This document shows positions 35,139 through 45,586 of a DNA stretch of 64,000 bases, piece by piece; within the stretch, counting starts at the first letter, position 1, and every line of letters begins with the position of its first letter. The notes under the pieces are model-generated. The model saw only the letters and a program-made list of their open reading frames with translations, did not search any database and had not been told where the DNA came from. The translations under genes and the position numbers were made by a program. Source of the stretch: Gautieria morchelliformis (Eukaryota > Basidiomycota > Agaricomycetes > Gomphales > Gomphaceae); the NCBI GenBank assembly GCA_015179125.1, contig WHVA01000348.1:60182-124181 (forward strand), given 5' to 3'.

Positions 35139-36201
35139 CTAGAAAGTCGTTGGTTGCCTGTTTGATGAGCCAAGTGCGTGACATATGTGACCTTGCGTCG
35201 TCGAGACGTCATCCACAGCCACCCACGCAGTCATCGACCCATTATAAAATAAGCCTGGGTCCGCGGGGCATGCAAACCGCACAGCCTTGACGAGCAAGGG
35301 AATTAGAGTTGTTGTTGGTCTGCCATCTGTAGGGTGCCCAACCAGTACTGTTTCAAATGGCGAAATACAAACGCAGCTATGAGATTGGAGACTTCGATCT
35401 CCCTCACGTAATTACATCGCGTGGTTGATGACGCAGGCGTACGACACCATCCACGATGACCAGCCAGTTCAAGCTCACACAACGTCAAGACTACTTACCA
35501 TTTTTTACTTCACCTTGCATATGAGTTTCCTGCCATGATAATACTGAGGTCTAAATGCAGTTTCCAAGGTGAGTGCTTATAACCCTGATGGCATTCTTCT
35601 CCTCTGGAAGCATTGCTGCTTCAACCTTCAAGGGTTTTGTGAGTTCAAACACTCACTGCGTTTAAGCCCAATATTTCCGGGCCACGAATAGCTGAGTCTA
35701 GATAGGAAAATATAATGTCTTCGGAGTGATAAGAGGTCACCTTATCGCACGTCTGTTAAGGTCCGTATGACTACGGCTGCGCACGAATATTGTAACATTC
35801 CAGAAACCGGTAAGATTGCCTCTTCACAATTCGTGAAGATGTGGCCATACGACCTTTCCCCACTCCAGCGAGGGCTGTTAACATCATCTCATCGCATGCT
35901 AGCAACCTCAGTTAACCTCATCTCATCGCATGCTAGCAACCTCAGTTAACCTTATCTCATCGCACGCTAGCAACCTCAGTTAACCTTCTCTCATCGCACG
36001 CTAGCAACTTCAGTATAGATGGAATTTACAGATATTAGGTACATCTGCATAGCTCAGAATAGGTCATATATGTCTATATCTGTGCTTTTACACATACATA
36101 TATGTAAAAAGGTATGCGCAAATCCTCGCGGCGGTTGCGGGGCACCTATAATACCTATATATACCCAAGAAAACCCCATACCCTTGTCCTACCGGGCTTC
36201 G
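35139..36201. other. Intergenic, minisatellite-bearing
   Basis: No gene was seen. The stretch marks the change from the gene-rich arm to the retrotransposon nest and contains the 34-bp tandem repeat listed separately. Confidence 0.5.
35878..36013. repeat. 34-bp minisatellite, four copies
   Basis: Four direct, abutting copies of a 34-bp unit begin TTAACCTCATCTCATCGCAT and end CTAGCAACCTCAG. Copies differ at a few positions: A/C at position 6, T/C changes around positions 8-9, GCATGC versus GCACGC, and a C to T in the last copy. The array lies about 190 bp upstream of the start of the disrupted gene at 36202. Confidence 0.9.
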
Positions 36202-36491
36202 ATGCCCGTGCCAGCCGGCGATCCGTTTGCCCCTGCCTGGGCCGACCCCTGGACAGTAAAGGCTGCGACCGTCTGACGTCTGCTGAGAGGACGGAATGGC
36301 TCGAGGCCAATCCCGCTCCACCTGCGCAGCCGTCAGCCAAATCTCCCCCGGTTCAACATCAAGCACGCACCAGACGCAGACCCAACGAGACCGCGTCCGC
36401 GTCCACATCCAAGAACAAGCGCAGGAAGATCGTCGATGTGAGTGCGAAGGCCGGAGGGACCATGGGGAACATGGGAGAGCCGAGAGGTGGC
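36202..36491 (+). pseudogene. Disrupted host gene, fragment 1 (N-terminus)
   Basis: ATG 36202 opens a frame beginning MPVPAGDPFAPAWADPW. A one-base frame offset near 36272-36276 (lost base or very short intron) leads into LTSAERTEWLEANPAPPAQP and a basic KNKRRKIVD ending at 36437. A GTGAGT donor at 36438 starts what looks like intron 1. The first gypsy-1 target site (TGGCG, 36487-36491) lies inside that intron. Fragments 2 and 3 complete the gene (49822-50307, 58731-60151). The KRRK cluster suggests a nuclear protein. Nothing more of its job is visible. Confidence 0.65.
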
Positions 36492-36706
36492 GTGTAAAGA
36501 TGTTGATCTTAGGACCTTGTATCACAAGGGCACTGCAGAACTTGACCAATGAGTGGTATTCTGAATGCTACGTAGTGACAGGTAAGAGTAAGATGCGATG
36601 GGGACCGCTGGCCAGTTCCCACGCATAAACTATACAGTGGGTCCCTAAGGGGCCCACTGGGTTTATGTAATAATTAATGTACATGTAGATACACGGGTTA
36701 TTTACA
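36492..36706 (-). repeat. gypsy-1 copy A 3' LTR (215 bp)
   Basis: On the element strand it runs from TGTAAATAAC to ATCTTTACA. It is closely similar to the other three gypsy-1 LTRs and carries the distinguishing GATGCGATGG variant (shared with the copy B 3' LTR). Confidence 0.92.
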
Positions 36707-36742
36707 CCCTCCCCCTCTATAGATAACTATAGGGGTTAATTA

Positions 36743-37715
36743 CTACTCATAGAGGTCGTCCATGAGGGAGTCCTCTAGAGTGGCCGATACGACGACGACG
36801 ACGTTGTACGGGGCCGGAGGAGCACGTGACTCCTCCGGGGGCACCTCCGCGTCATCGGTGGTGATTGGGTGAGGCTGGTCGGCCTCACCACTAGCGGCGG
36901 TCTCCGCTTGGGGGCTGGGGCCTGTGTCCTCGCGGAGCATGGCCTCAACGGCCGGGTCCTCCGTTTGAGGAGGGGGCCGGAAGCGCGCCAGCTCTTGGTC
37001 GAGCTGAGCGTGAGTGAGGGGTCGTACGTCTTCCAGACGGATGAGTTGGACTCCCATCCATCTGGGACGCCGTACGCAGAGTCGGAAGGTGCGCTATGCC
37101 CTTCCGTTGTTGTTGTTGTCGGGGTCGGCGCCGACAATCGGGACGCTAGCCCCGATGTTGCGCGCGCTGGCAGAGGTGCCGTCGCACGAAGTGATGATGG
37201 CCCGGCCACTGGGTCCGTAGCCGGGTCATGTCGCGGCCTTTTTGAGGCAACGTGGGCCAGGGTAACCTGGAGCTGGGCTGCGCTTAGCTGTTGCTCCAGT
37301 TCCTTGATCCTTGCGCGCTCGGTTGCGAGCACGTCGTCGCGGTCCTCGACCGCGCGTTCCAGCTCCTTGACCTCCTTTTTAAGGTCATGGATGTCCCGGA
37401 GGGGCTCCTCCCGCGCGTCACGCGCGATGCCCCGTGGGAGCCATCCCCAGGCTGCATCGACGGTGTCGCCGATGTCCTCGTCTCGCAATTTGACCTTGTG
37501 GGTCCGGTCGCGGCCCTAAGGTGCGCGGCGTAGTCCACGCATGTTGAGCAATCGTCCGGGTGGACGATGGCAAGGGCGTCCTCCCAGCCCATGATCATCC
37601 AGTGCTCCTGGTCTATTGGAGCACGGAGAATGTCTGCGGCCCCTTGTCTCGGGGCCGATGTCTGCGTTGTGGACGTTGACGGGTCAACGTCCATTCCATC
37701 TTTGGGGGGCATCAT
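36743..37715 (-). pseudogene. gypsy-1 accessory ORFs, copy A, frameshifted and rearranged
   Basis: This region, between the chromodomain and the 3' LTR, corresponds to both accessory frames of copy B. The N-terminus has DGMDVDPSTS, GAADILRAPIDQEHW and GWEDALAIVHPDDC. A one-base deletion near 37510 shifts the frame. The coiled coil (KKEVKELERAVEDRDDVL) and KRPRHD continue in another frame. The middle (about 37060-37200, Thr/Pro/Ala-rich) has no counterpart in copy B. The last part (LTHAQLDQELARFRPPPQ to SLMDDLYE) matches copy B again. No known domain. Confidence 0.7.
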
Positions 37716-37835
37716 CTTTGTGGGTAGATGATGGTGGTTGCTTCCAAGAAGCGATGCGCCCTCGGAAAGATCTGAGGTGAAAATTTAACCGCGCCGTGGC
37801 CGGCGTGTCACGTGGTCTACACGTGACAGACACGT

Positions 37836-40328
37836 CTAGCGGCGTCTGGGGAGGTCGCGTGGCTTGCCCACCCCCCGAAGCTCTAGGTAGCTATCTAGGG
37901 CTTCGAGGTCCTTGCAGGACGACATGGGTTCCCATGTCACATCGCCTAGGGTCCAACGGACCTGGAACTCCAGGTCCATCGAGTTTATCCATCGATGTGC
38001 GATAATCTCGTCGACGAGCCACTCCTCGTCGTCATTTGCTCCGAAGTCATAAAATGACTTGGCCTCGCGACGAGGGAACAATTCGTCGTTGTTAGCCTCG
38101 TATCGCCGCACGAGACTTGAATGGAAGACCGGTGAAATGCGACGGCTTTTCAGTTCGTCAGGAAGATCGAGGGTCACCGTCGAGGCGTCATTGTGAGCCT
38201 CGACGACGCGGTATGGTCTGATGTACCACGGGACTAGCTTTCTGGCTCTTCCTTTCGGGAGAGTTAGGTTTTGTGTCGAAAGGTAGACACGGTCGTTGGC
38301 CGCATACCTGTCGCTCGCCATACGTTTCTTATTTGCGTGAAACATTTGCGTCACTCGATGCTCTATGATTGCATCGTGTGCCACCATCAGGTTCCATTTT
38401 GCCTGATGTGCGAATCGGGCCACCCCTTGAACGGGGTGTCCGCGGATATGTGGAGGTCTATCCGCGGCATATAGCCGTGGTTCAGCTCGAAAGGTGCGAA
38501 TCCTGTGGTTGCGCTGATGTTGCTGTTGAGGGCGACCTCAACCATTGGGCATTTCACTGCCCAATCCTTCTGATCGTCTCTGATCACCGCGTGCAATATC
38601 TGGCCGATCGAGCGGTTTGCCCGCTCGGTGGCTCCATCCGTTTGTGGATGGAAGGCAGTTGACATGAGGAGCTTAGTCCCCATGAGTCGCTGGAGTTCAC
38701 GCCAGAAGATCGACGTGAACTTTGAGTCTCTGTCCGAGACGATGGAGTCGGGAACTCCGTGCAGTCAGATGACCTCTTTCAGAAACAGCCAGGCTACTCC
38801 CTTGGCTGACACGCTCGTCGTGGTTGGCACGAGGTGTACGAGCAACGTTAGTCGGTCGATGACTACCATCAGGTAGTCACAGTCGTTGGACTTGGGCAGG
38901 GGCCCCATGAAGTCGATGCCAATCGACTGCCACGGCCTATCCGGAATGGGTAGGCTGTGTAGTAGGCCTTTGGGCCGTTGTGGCCCGGTTTTCGTCATCT
39001 GACACCTCGCGCACGATGTGCAGAACGCTTCTATGTCTGGGTTCATGCCCGGCCACCAATATGCTCTTCGAACGTAGTTCGAAGTCTTCAGATGGCCGTA
39101 GTGGCCGACTATCTGATGTGCCCGATCAATGATAATTTCGATCAGCCTCCTTCCCCCTTGAAGAACAGAGCGGGGGACGGCAATGACGTCTCTCTTGAGC
39201 TGATTCTTAGTCCAGATCAGCCCGTCCCGGATCCCGAATCTCGGGTGCGCGTCAGGGTGCGCCATGATCTTTGTGAACATGGCGTCCCTATGGTATGCGT
39301 CTCGTAGGACCTTAGACAGGTCTACGCCTTGCTCGACGATCCAGCGCAGGGGTGCGCCGTCATTTCCTGCGGCGATGGCTCTGACGTCCGCGACGACGAT
39401 TGCGGGCTCTGGTGAGCCCTCGTTTAATGTGGCGGATTCCGTTACTCTCGCCTCTGTCTTCTCAGCGAGGCGTTTAGAGCGTCTTGTCGCCACTGTTCGC
39501 AGCTCGACATACCGATCGGTGGGCAATAACTCACCGTCCGGGTCTAAACGCGCATCCGCGTTCACGAAGACGTGGTCCGGGTGATTGTCATCACTCGTGT
39601 CGCTCTCGTAGTAGCGCGACAGGCAGTCCGCTACCTTGTTCTCTGCACCGTCAACATGAACGGTGTTGAAATTGAACCGTGAGAGAAACTCCCACCATCT
39701 GACCTGTCGGTCAGATAGGCTCTTTTGGGTCTCGAAGTACTCGAGTCCCTTGTGGTCTGTGACGAGGGTGAACCTTCGCCCCAGCAGTTTGTCCTCCCAT
39801 TTCATGAGAGCCTCGAGCACCGCGATAGTCTCGTGCTCGTGAGTCCGGTAGTGTTGCTGAGCAACGCTGAACTTCTTTGACAAGAAGCCGGCTGGTCGAC
39901 AAGTTTTCCAGTCAGGACCTTGGCCGTAGACCGCACCGATGCCGGCTTTTGATCCGTCGGTGATCACCCAGATCGGCTCTGGGCACCTTGCGTCTACTGG
40001 ACGCAGGATCGGGGCCTTACAGGCCAACGCCTTAATGCTTTGCCAGCATTTGTCGAGCAGTGGCGTCCATTCGAATGGATGGTTAGTACGTGCACAGCCC
40101 GATAGCGGGGTGGTATATGCGCTAACATCCGGCATGTAGTGTGCCAGATACTGTACGAGCCCGAGGAAACGCTGGACGTCGTTGAACGTCCGTGGCCTGT
40201 GCCACTCGCGGATGCGTTGCATCTTATCCTCGTCGGCATGTACCCCTCGGCCATCGATCATATGGCCGAGGCACTCCATTCGGATGGAGTAGAGGTCCAC
40301 CTTTTTCTTGCTCAGAAAGAGGTGGTTC
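37836..40328 (-). pseudogene. gypsy-1 copy A pol, distal part (RT C-terminus, RNase H, integrase, chromodomain)
   Basis: This continues the reverse transcriptase cut by the copia element. RNase H (WVITDGSKAGIGAVYGQ), the integrase HHCC finger (RAHQIVGHYGHL, CTSCARCQ) and the DDE core (IDFMGPLPK, DRDSKF, HPQTDGATERANRS) are recognisable. An in-frame TGA at 38767-38765 interrupts the core, and a lost G near 38420 shifts the frame before the C-terminal chromodomain (EEWLVDEIIAHRW, FQVRWTLGDVTWEP). It cannot make an intact product. Confidence 0.85.
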
Positions 40329-40826
40329 TGTTGGGTGCATTTATGCTCCTGCACCAAAATCAAGCATAATATATTCGATTTGCTGTATGGTGTTTCAATC
40401 TCTTTTCACATTGTTCTTGTACCATGCACCCATTTCTCTGATTATTTTCGAAATTTTCCAGTCACTCCTTACCTCTCCATTTCATCTTGTTATTTCTATT
40501 TTCACAAGCGGCTGCACCCAGCGGAGTCTGAAATGACTTCGACGCGCGAGCTCTTGGGCGCTAAAGGGCCGGGTAGTAGTACATGCACAGTGAGACAGAT
40601 TTCCCCCTCTCTCAGTGACAACTAAATTCACTGAGAGAGGCAAGTAAATTAGTCTAGTGTTCTTTCGATTTATTGACCTAGAAATCCTCTGTAGTGAATT
40701 AATTTCTAGGTAGTGTATAATATACTTACAGTGACAACTAAATTCACTGAGAGAGTGAATTAATTTCTAGTCTATTCTTTTGAGCAAGCAGTCCATACCT
40801 ACTGCCTATAATCCCTGTCCTCTACA
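40329..40826 (+). repeat. copia 5' LTR (498 bp)
   Basis: It begins TGTTGGGTGC and ends CCTCTACA (TGT...ACA termini). Inside are a 12-bp perfect inverted repeat (40607-40639) and a second copy of the CAGTGACAACTAAATTCACT segment near 40730, which can also pair with downstream bases. Confidence 0.95.
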
Positions 40827-40839
40827 GGGTTATGGGCCC
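40827..40839 (+). promoter_or_regulatory. copia primer-binding site (half-tRNA-iMet type)
   Basis: GGGTTATGGGCCC directly follows the 5' LTR. It is the exact complement of the anticodon stem-loop GGGCCCATAACCC of eukaryotic initiator tRNA-Met, the internal cleaved-tRNA priming known for Drosophila copia and Ty5. The polyprotein ATG (40832) lies inside the site. Confidence 0.82.
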
Positions 40840-43800
40840 CGGAGACACTTCTGAGAAGCTATTGGGTGTTGAGAAGCTTGCTACTGATGGAAGTAATTGG
40901 CCATTGCGGCGAGCCACTCTCATCAGCTATTTCGAGTCCAAAAATCTACTCAAGCATGTAGAAGGGAGAGTCACTCGACCTCCTGATCCTCCAGTTATGC
41001 CCCCAGGCCATATTCTTACAGAAGCTGAGGAAACTCAGATGGATAAGGCTGAGGAGAAGCTGGAGAGATACCTTGCTAGAGAAGGACAAGCCAAGACCCA
41101 AATCATCGTCTCAGTGTCAGAGTCATTAGCTCTGATGCTACAGAAGCAGAAGACAGCAAAAGAGACTTGGGATGCACTGGTCAATGAAATGACCAAAAAG
41201 CCCAAGATGGTCCTCACCAGCCTGCAGAGACAACTCCGCAGTATGAGATGTCCTGAGGATGGAGATTTGAGAGATCATTTGGACAAGGCCCAAGACCTAT
41301 ATGCTCGTCTTAATGAGATGGGAGCCAGAGTTTCCGAAGAAGAATTCATGGACATTATCCTTGCGTCACTTCCACCATCCTATGAGGCAGTCATGAACGC
41401 CCTTACCACTTCGCTTGAAGAATGCGGGATGCCATTAGTCCCTGATAATATTATTAGGGTACTAAAGGCTCAGTATGACAGGAAGAAAACACTCCCGCAA
41501 GAAGAGCAGGTGTTTATTGGTTCATCTACTAAGAAGGACCAGAAGGGGCAGAAGGCGCATATATGCACCAACTGCAAAAAGCCTGGACATTCCATCGAAA
41601 ATTGCTGGGCTAAAGGAGGTGGTAAAGAAGGTCAAGGACCAGGTCAGAAGAAAAAAGCCAAAGGCAAGAAGAAGAAGAAGGGTAAAGCAAAAGCGAATGT
41701 TGCCGAAGAAGAGTCCTCTTCTGAGGAAAGTGGTGATGGGCATCTTGCCTTCACCAATTTCGACGAGTGCTCGAATTTCAATCTGAGAACATCCTCAGGA
41801 GTTATAGTCATACTCGACACCGGAACGACATCGCATATGACTCCTCATAAAAATTTATTGAGGAACTACTGTCAATTCTCACAGCCGAGGACTATCCGAG
41901 CAGCCAACAAAGGCACCTTTGATGCCTTCGGTTCAGGACTGCTCGTATTATCCAATAAGGTTGGAGATAAAACAGTAGAAGTCACTTTGCAACATACATA
42001 CTATGCACCAAAAATTGCTGCTACCCTCGTCTCGATCGGTCGGTGCGATGATGCTGGCTACGACATTCGACTCGGTGGCCAGAAATGCACGATATCTAAC
42101 GCTGTTGGAAAGGTATTGATGCAAGCACCGAAGGTCAATGGTTTATATCGACTAGACCTCCAGTCATCAAGTGCTCAAGCCCATATGTGTTTGTCTGCCA
42201 TGGAAATTCATCAAAAAATGGGGCACATCTCACAGAAGTCCCTACAACATCTGTTAAATCATGGCATGATATTGGGCATTGAACTGAGCTCCACAGGCGA
42301 TAGAATTGTCTGTGATGCGTGTATTCAGGCCAAGATTGCACGCAAACCTCTTCCTCGAGAACCCAGAGACCGAACATCAAAATTCGGTGACAGAATTTAT
42401 TCTGATGTCTGGGGACCTGCAAGACACCTCACGATCGATAAAAATTCATATTATGTCTCTTTTATCGATGACTACTCAAGAGAATCGGTGATCTATCTCA
42501 TGGCGAACAAATCAGAAGCATTTTCAAAGTACAAGCTCTACGAGGCTTTAATGCTTCGACAGAGAAATGTGCGCATCAAGGCACTTGTTTCTGATCGAGG
42601 GGGCGAGTATACGAGCTCTGAATTCGAACAGTATCTAGCCAAACAAGGCACGAAGCATCAGTTGACGGTACACGACACACCAGAGTCTAATGGTGTTGCC
42701 GAACGTCTGAACCGAACTCTCACTGAGAGAACTTGTGCCATGCTGCTGGACTCAGGCCTTCCTAAGATATTATGGGGCTATGCAATACAGCATGCCAATT
42801 ATCTTAGGAACAGGACGCATACAAGAGCTCTACCGGATAAAACGCCCTACGAGATGATCCACCATGAGAAACCGAATCTCAAAGACATTCACGCGTGGGG
42901 AACTGAAGTCTATGTTAAGGTCACTCAGGGAGATAAATTGGAAGCTCGTGCCAAGAGAGCTCGGTGGATAGGAATTTCTGCGCAGAGCCATGGTCATTAT
43001 ATTTATTGGCCTGACTTGCACAAAGTTTCTGTCGAGCGGAATGTTGTGTTTGATTCAGAGATGAAGAAGGGAAAGGTCCCAATCATTTCTATTGAGGAAT
43101 CCAAGCTACCTACGTCTAGAGAGGAGAAGAAGGCCATTCCGGCATCAGTGCCTGTGCCCGGTCGCTTAGTCAGCGAAGAGGCAAAGATCGAAGAAATTGA
43201 TGAAAGTGCACCAGAGGAATATCTTGAAGAGCTGCAACCTATTCAGGGAGTTGATGACAGACCTAGAGAAGCTGAACCGATAAGGAGAAGCGAAAGGATC
43301 CGTCAACAACAAGTGCAGCCGGCCCCATCAGGTCCCGTAACAAGATCTCAGACTCAGAGACAAGCTGGCGCACATATGACTACGCTAGCTTACGAGGATG
43401 TTGAGGACCATAAAGAAGTTTTATTCGACCAAGAATTATCCTCCGAGATTGATGGCATCAATAGCTATGAGTGTGCCATCAGTGCGTTTCCAACCGACGG
43501 TCAAAACAGTGACAAGGCGCCGGATTTGAGTCAAATTGAACCTAGCAATGCAGACGAAGCTCTGAATAATCCTATGTGGAAGAAATCAATGGACAAAGAG
43601 TACGAGGCCCTAATCGACAAAGGAGTGTGGGAACGAGCTAAACCACCTCCTGGAGCCAATATTGTCGGTAATAAATGGGTCTACCTTTGGAAGCGTAATC
43701 CAGAAGGGAAACCAATAATGCCTAAATCGAGAATGGTCGCCCAAGGCTTCACACAGAAGTTTGGAGTTGACTATGATGAGACATACTCACCTGTTGCTCG

Positions 43801-45076
43801 GTTATCCTCCCTACGGATCATATGCGCCATTGCTGCTAGGAATGACTGGCCTATCCATCAAATGGACGTGGACTATGCATACCTCAATGCTACACTGCCT
43901 GAACCTATTTACATGAAGCAACCGTATGGATATGAGTCTGGAGACAAAGACGAAATGCTACTTTTGAAGAAAGCACTCTACGGCCTCAAACAATCTGGAA
44001 GGGAATGGTACAAACATCTAAGTGGTGAATTCCACAAATTAGGATTCACTACGTCAGCCACAGATGGGGCTGTATTTTATAGACGTGGCGGAAAGGGGCA
44101 TGTGATCATTGCAACAGCTGTGGATGATCTCACCATCACAGCTGAGAATCAGTCAGTCCTGGACGAAGTCAAACGAGATCTTTCTCAGGTCTTCAGTATG
44201 AAAGATCTAGGCGAGATTCATTGGCTATTGAATCTTAAAATCGAAAGAGACTGGCAGAAGAAAACCATTGCAATTTCACAACCTGCATACATCGAGAAGA
44301 TCATCAAGAAATTCAATCTCGAAGATGCAAAGACTTATGCTACGCCCCTTGATCCAGCCGTTAAATTATCTAAAGACCAATGTCCTTCTACAGAGAGAGG
44401 CAAGAAAGCCATGTCGAAGTTTCCATACAGGCAAGCCATAGGATCACTGATGTGGGCAGCTGTAGCCACTCGACCTGACATTGCATTTGCGGTGTCATTG
44501 CTCTCGCAATTCCTCGAAAATCCAGGTGGCACACATTGGAATGCAGTCAAACGTGTCTTCAAATATTTGAAAGGCATGAAGCATTACAAGCTCACACTTG
44601 GAAGAAATCAAGACGGCTTGATGGGGTATTCAGATGCGGATTGGGGTTCACAGAGCCATAGGCGTTCGTATTCGGCATACTTATTTCAGATTGATGGAGG
44701 CACTGTTTCATGGAGTTGCCAGAAACAGTCGATAGTAGCCCTCTCATCAACTGAAGCCGAATTCGTCGCCCTGACCCATGCGGGCAAAGAGGCTCTCTGG
44801 ATGCGCCATTTTATTTCTGAAATATTCCAACCACTGAACAGACCCATCCAAGTTTATTCAGACAATCAATCAGCCATTGCCATCACGTATGGCACTCAAC
44901 AACACACGAGAACCAAACATTTCGACATCAGATTATATTTCCTTCGAGATATAATCAAAAATCAACAAGCCAAGCTCGTTTATTTGCCAACCGAACAAAT
45001 GTTGGCAGATATTCTCACTAAAGGACTTCCTAGTCCTAGAGTGAAGATCCTCAACGAGCAAATCGGAATATATTAA
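40832..45076 (+). CDS. copia Gag-Pol polyprotein (1414 aa)
   Basis: A single uninterrupted frame carries all domains in Ty1/copia order. Gag (UBN2-type) fills residues 1-220. A CCHC knuckle follows (CTNCKKPGHSIENC, about 246-259). The aspartic protease has ILDTGTTSHMTP (about 325). Integrase shows the HHCC finger (HQKMGHISQKSLQHLL, CDACIQAK) and core (DRIYSDVWGP, FIDDYSRES, DRGGEYTS, PESNGVAERLN). Reverse transcriptase has VYLWKRNPEGK, MVAQGFTQKFGVDYDETYSP, YGLKQSGREWY and AVDDLTI, where most copia elements read YVDD. RNase H shows DADWGSQSH, LSSTEAEFVAL and DNQSAI. No stop or frameshift is seen, so it is potentially autonomous. The ATG used overlaps the primer site. Confidence 0.93.
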   Translation: MGPGDTSEKLLGVEKLATDGSNWPLRRATLISYFESKNLLKHVEGRVTRPPDPPVMPPGHILTEAEETQMDKAEEKLERYLAREGQAKTQIIVSVSESLALMLQKQKTAKETWDALVNEMTKKPKMVLTSLQRQLRSMRCPEDGDLRDHLDKAQDLYARLNEMGARVSEEEFMDIILASLPPSYEAVMNALTTSLEECGMPLVPDNIIRVLKAQYDRKKTLPQEEQVFIGSSTKKDQKGQKAHICTNCKKPGHSIENCWAKGGGKEGQGPGQKKKAKGKKKKKGKAKANVAEEESSSEESGDGHLAFTNFDECSNFNLRTSSGVIVILDTGTTSHMTPHKNLLRNYCQFSQPRTIRAANKGTFDAFGSGLLVLSNKVGDKTVEVTLQHTYYAPKIAATLVSIGRCDDAGYDIRLGGQKCTISNAVGKVLMQAPKVNGLYRLDLQSSSAQAHMCLSAMEIHQKMGHISQKSLQHLLNHGMILGIELSSTGDRIVCDACIQAKIARKPLPREPRDRTSKFGDRIYSDVWGPARHLTIDKNSYYVSFIDDYSRESVIYLMANKSEAFSKYKLYEALMLRQRNVRIKALVSDRGGEYTSSEFEQYLAKQGTKHQLTVHDTPESNGVAERLNRTLTERTCAMLLDSGLPKILWGYAIQHANYLRNRTHTRALPDKTPYEMIHHEKPNLKDIHAWGTEVYVKVTQGDKLEARAKRARWIGISAQSHGHYIYWPDLHKVSVERNVVFDSEMKKGKVPIISIEESKLPTSREEKKAIPASVPVPGRLVSEEAKIEEIDESAPEEYLEELQPIQGVDDRPREAEPIRRSERIRQQQVQPAPSGPVTRSQTQRQAGAHMTTLAYEDVEDHKEVLFDQELSSEIDGINSYECAISAFPTDGQNSDKAPDLSQIEPSNADEALNNPMWKKSMDKEYEALIDKGVWERAKPPPGANIVGNKWVYLWKRNPEGKPIMPKSRMVAQGFTQKFGVDYDETYSPVARLSSLRIICAIAARNDWPIHQMDVDYAYLNATLPEPIYMKQPYGYESGDKDEMLLLKKALYGLKQSGREWYKHLSGEFHKLGFTTSATDGAVFYRRGGKGHVIIATAVDDLTITAENQSVLDEVKRDLSQVFSMKDLGEIHWLLNLKIERDWQKKTIAISQPAYIEKIIKKFNLEDAKTYATPLDPAVKLSKDQCPSTERGKKAMSKFPYRQAIGSLMWAAVATRPDIAFAVSLLSQFLENPGGTHWNAVKRVFKYLKGMKHYKLTLGRNQDGLMGYSDADWGSQSHRRSYSAYLFQIDGGTVSWSCQKQSIVALSSTEAEFVALTHAGKEALWMRHFISEIFQPLNRPIQVYSDNQSAIAITYGTQQHTRTKHFDIRLYFLRDIIKNQQAKLVYLPTEQMLADILTKGLPSPRVKILNEQIGIY

Positions 45077-45089
45077 GCTTGAGGGGGCG

Positions 45090-45586
45090 TGTTGGGTGCA
45101 TTTATGCTCCTGCACCAAAATCAAGCATAATATATTCGATTTGCTGTATGGTGTTTCAATCTCTTTTCACATTGTTCTTGTACCATGCACCCATTTCTCT
45201 GATTATTTTCGAAATTTCCAGTCACTCCTTACCTCTCCATTTCATCTTGTTATTTCTATTTTCACAAGCGGCTGCACCCAGCGGAGTCTGAAATGACTTC
45301 GACGCGCGAGCTCTTGGGTGCTAAAGGGCCGGGTAGTAGTACATGCACAGTGAGACAGATTTCCCCCTCTCTCAGTGACAACTAAATTCACTGAGAGAGG
45401 CAAGTAAATTAGTCTAGTGTTCTTTCGATTTATTGACCTAGAAATCCTCTGTAGTGAATTAATTTTTAGGTAGTGTATAATATACTTACAGTGACAACTA
45501 AATTCACTGAGAGAGTGAATTAATTTCTAGTCTATTCTTTTGAGCAAGCAGTCCATACCTACTGCCTATAATCCCTGTCCTCTACA
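45090..45586 (+). repeat. copia 3' LTR (497 bp)
   Basis: It matches the 5' LTR except for one T missing in a T run, a C/T change in CTTGGGYGCTAAAG and a C/T change in AATTTYTAGG. Confidence 0.95.

Larger units (their letters stand above)
40329..45586 (+). mobile_element. Ty1/copia retrotransposon, apparently intact and recent
   Basis: A complete element of 5258 bp: 5' LTR 40329-40826, half-tRNA primer site 40827-40839, one polyprotein frame 40832-45076, purine tract GAGGGGGCG 45081-45089 and 3' LTR 45090-45586. It is flanked by 5-bp target duplications GGTTC (40324-40328 and 45587-45591). Cutting out the element plus one GGTTC exactly restores the gypsy-1 reverse transcriptase seen in copy B. 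I count two substitutions and one single-base indel between the LTRs, which points to a recent insertion. Confidence 0.95.

Noticed and set aside
35878..36013. Regular repeats resembling a CRISPR array
   Set aside because: The units abut directly with no unique spacers, and the genome is eukaryotic. It is a minisatellite.
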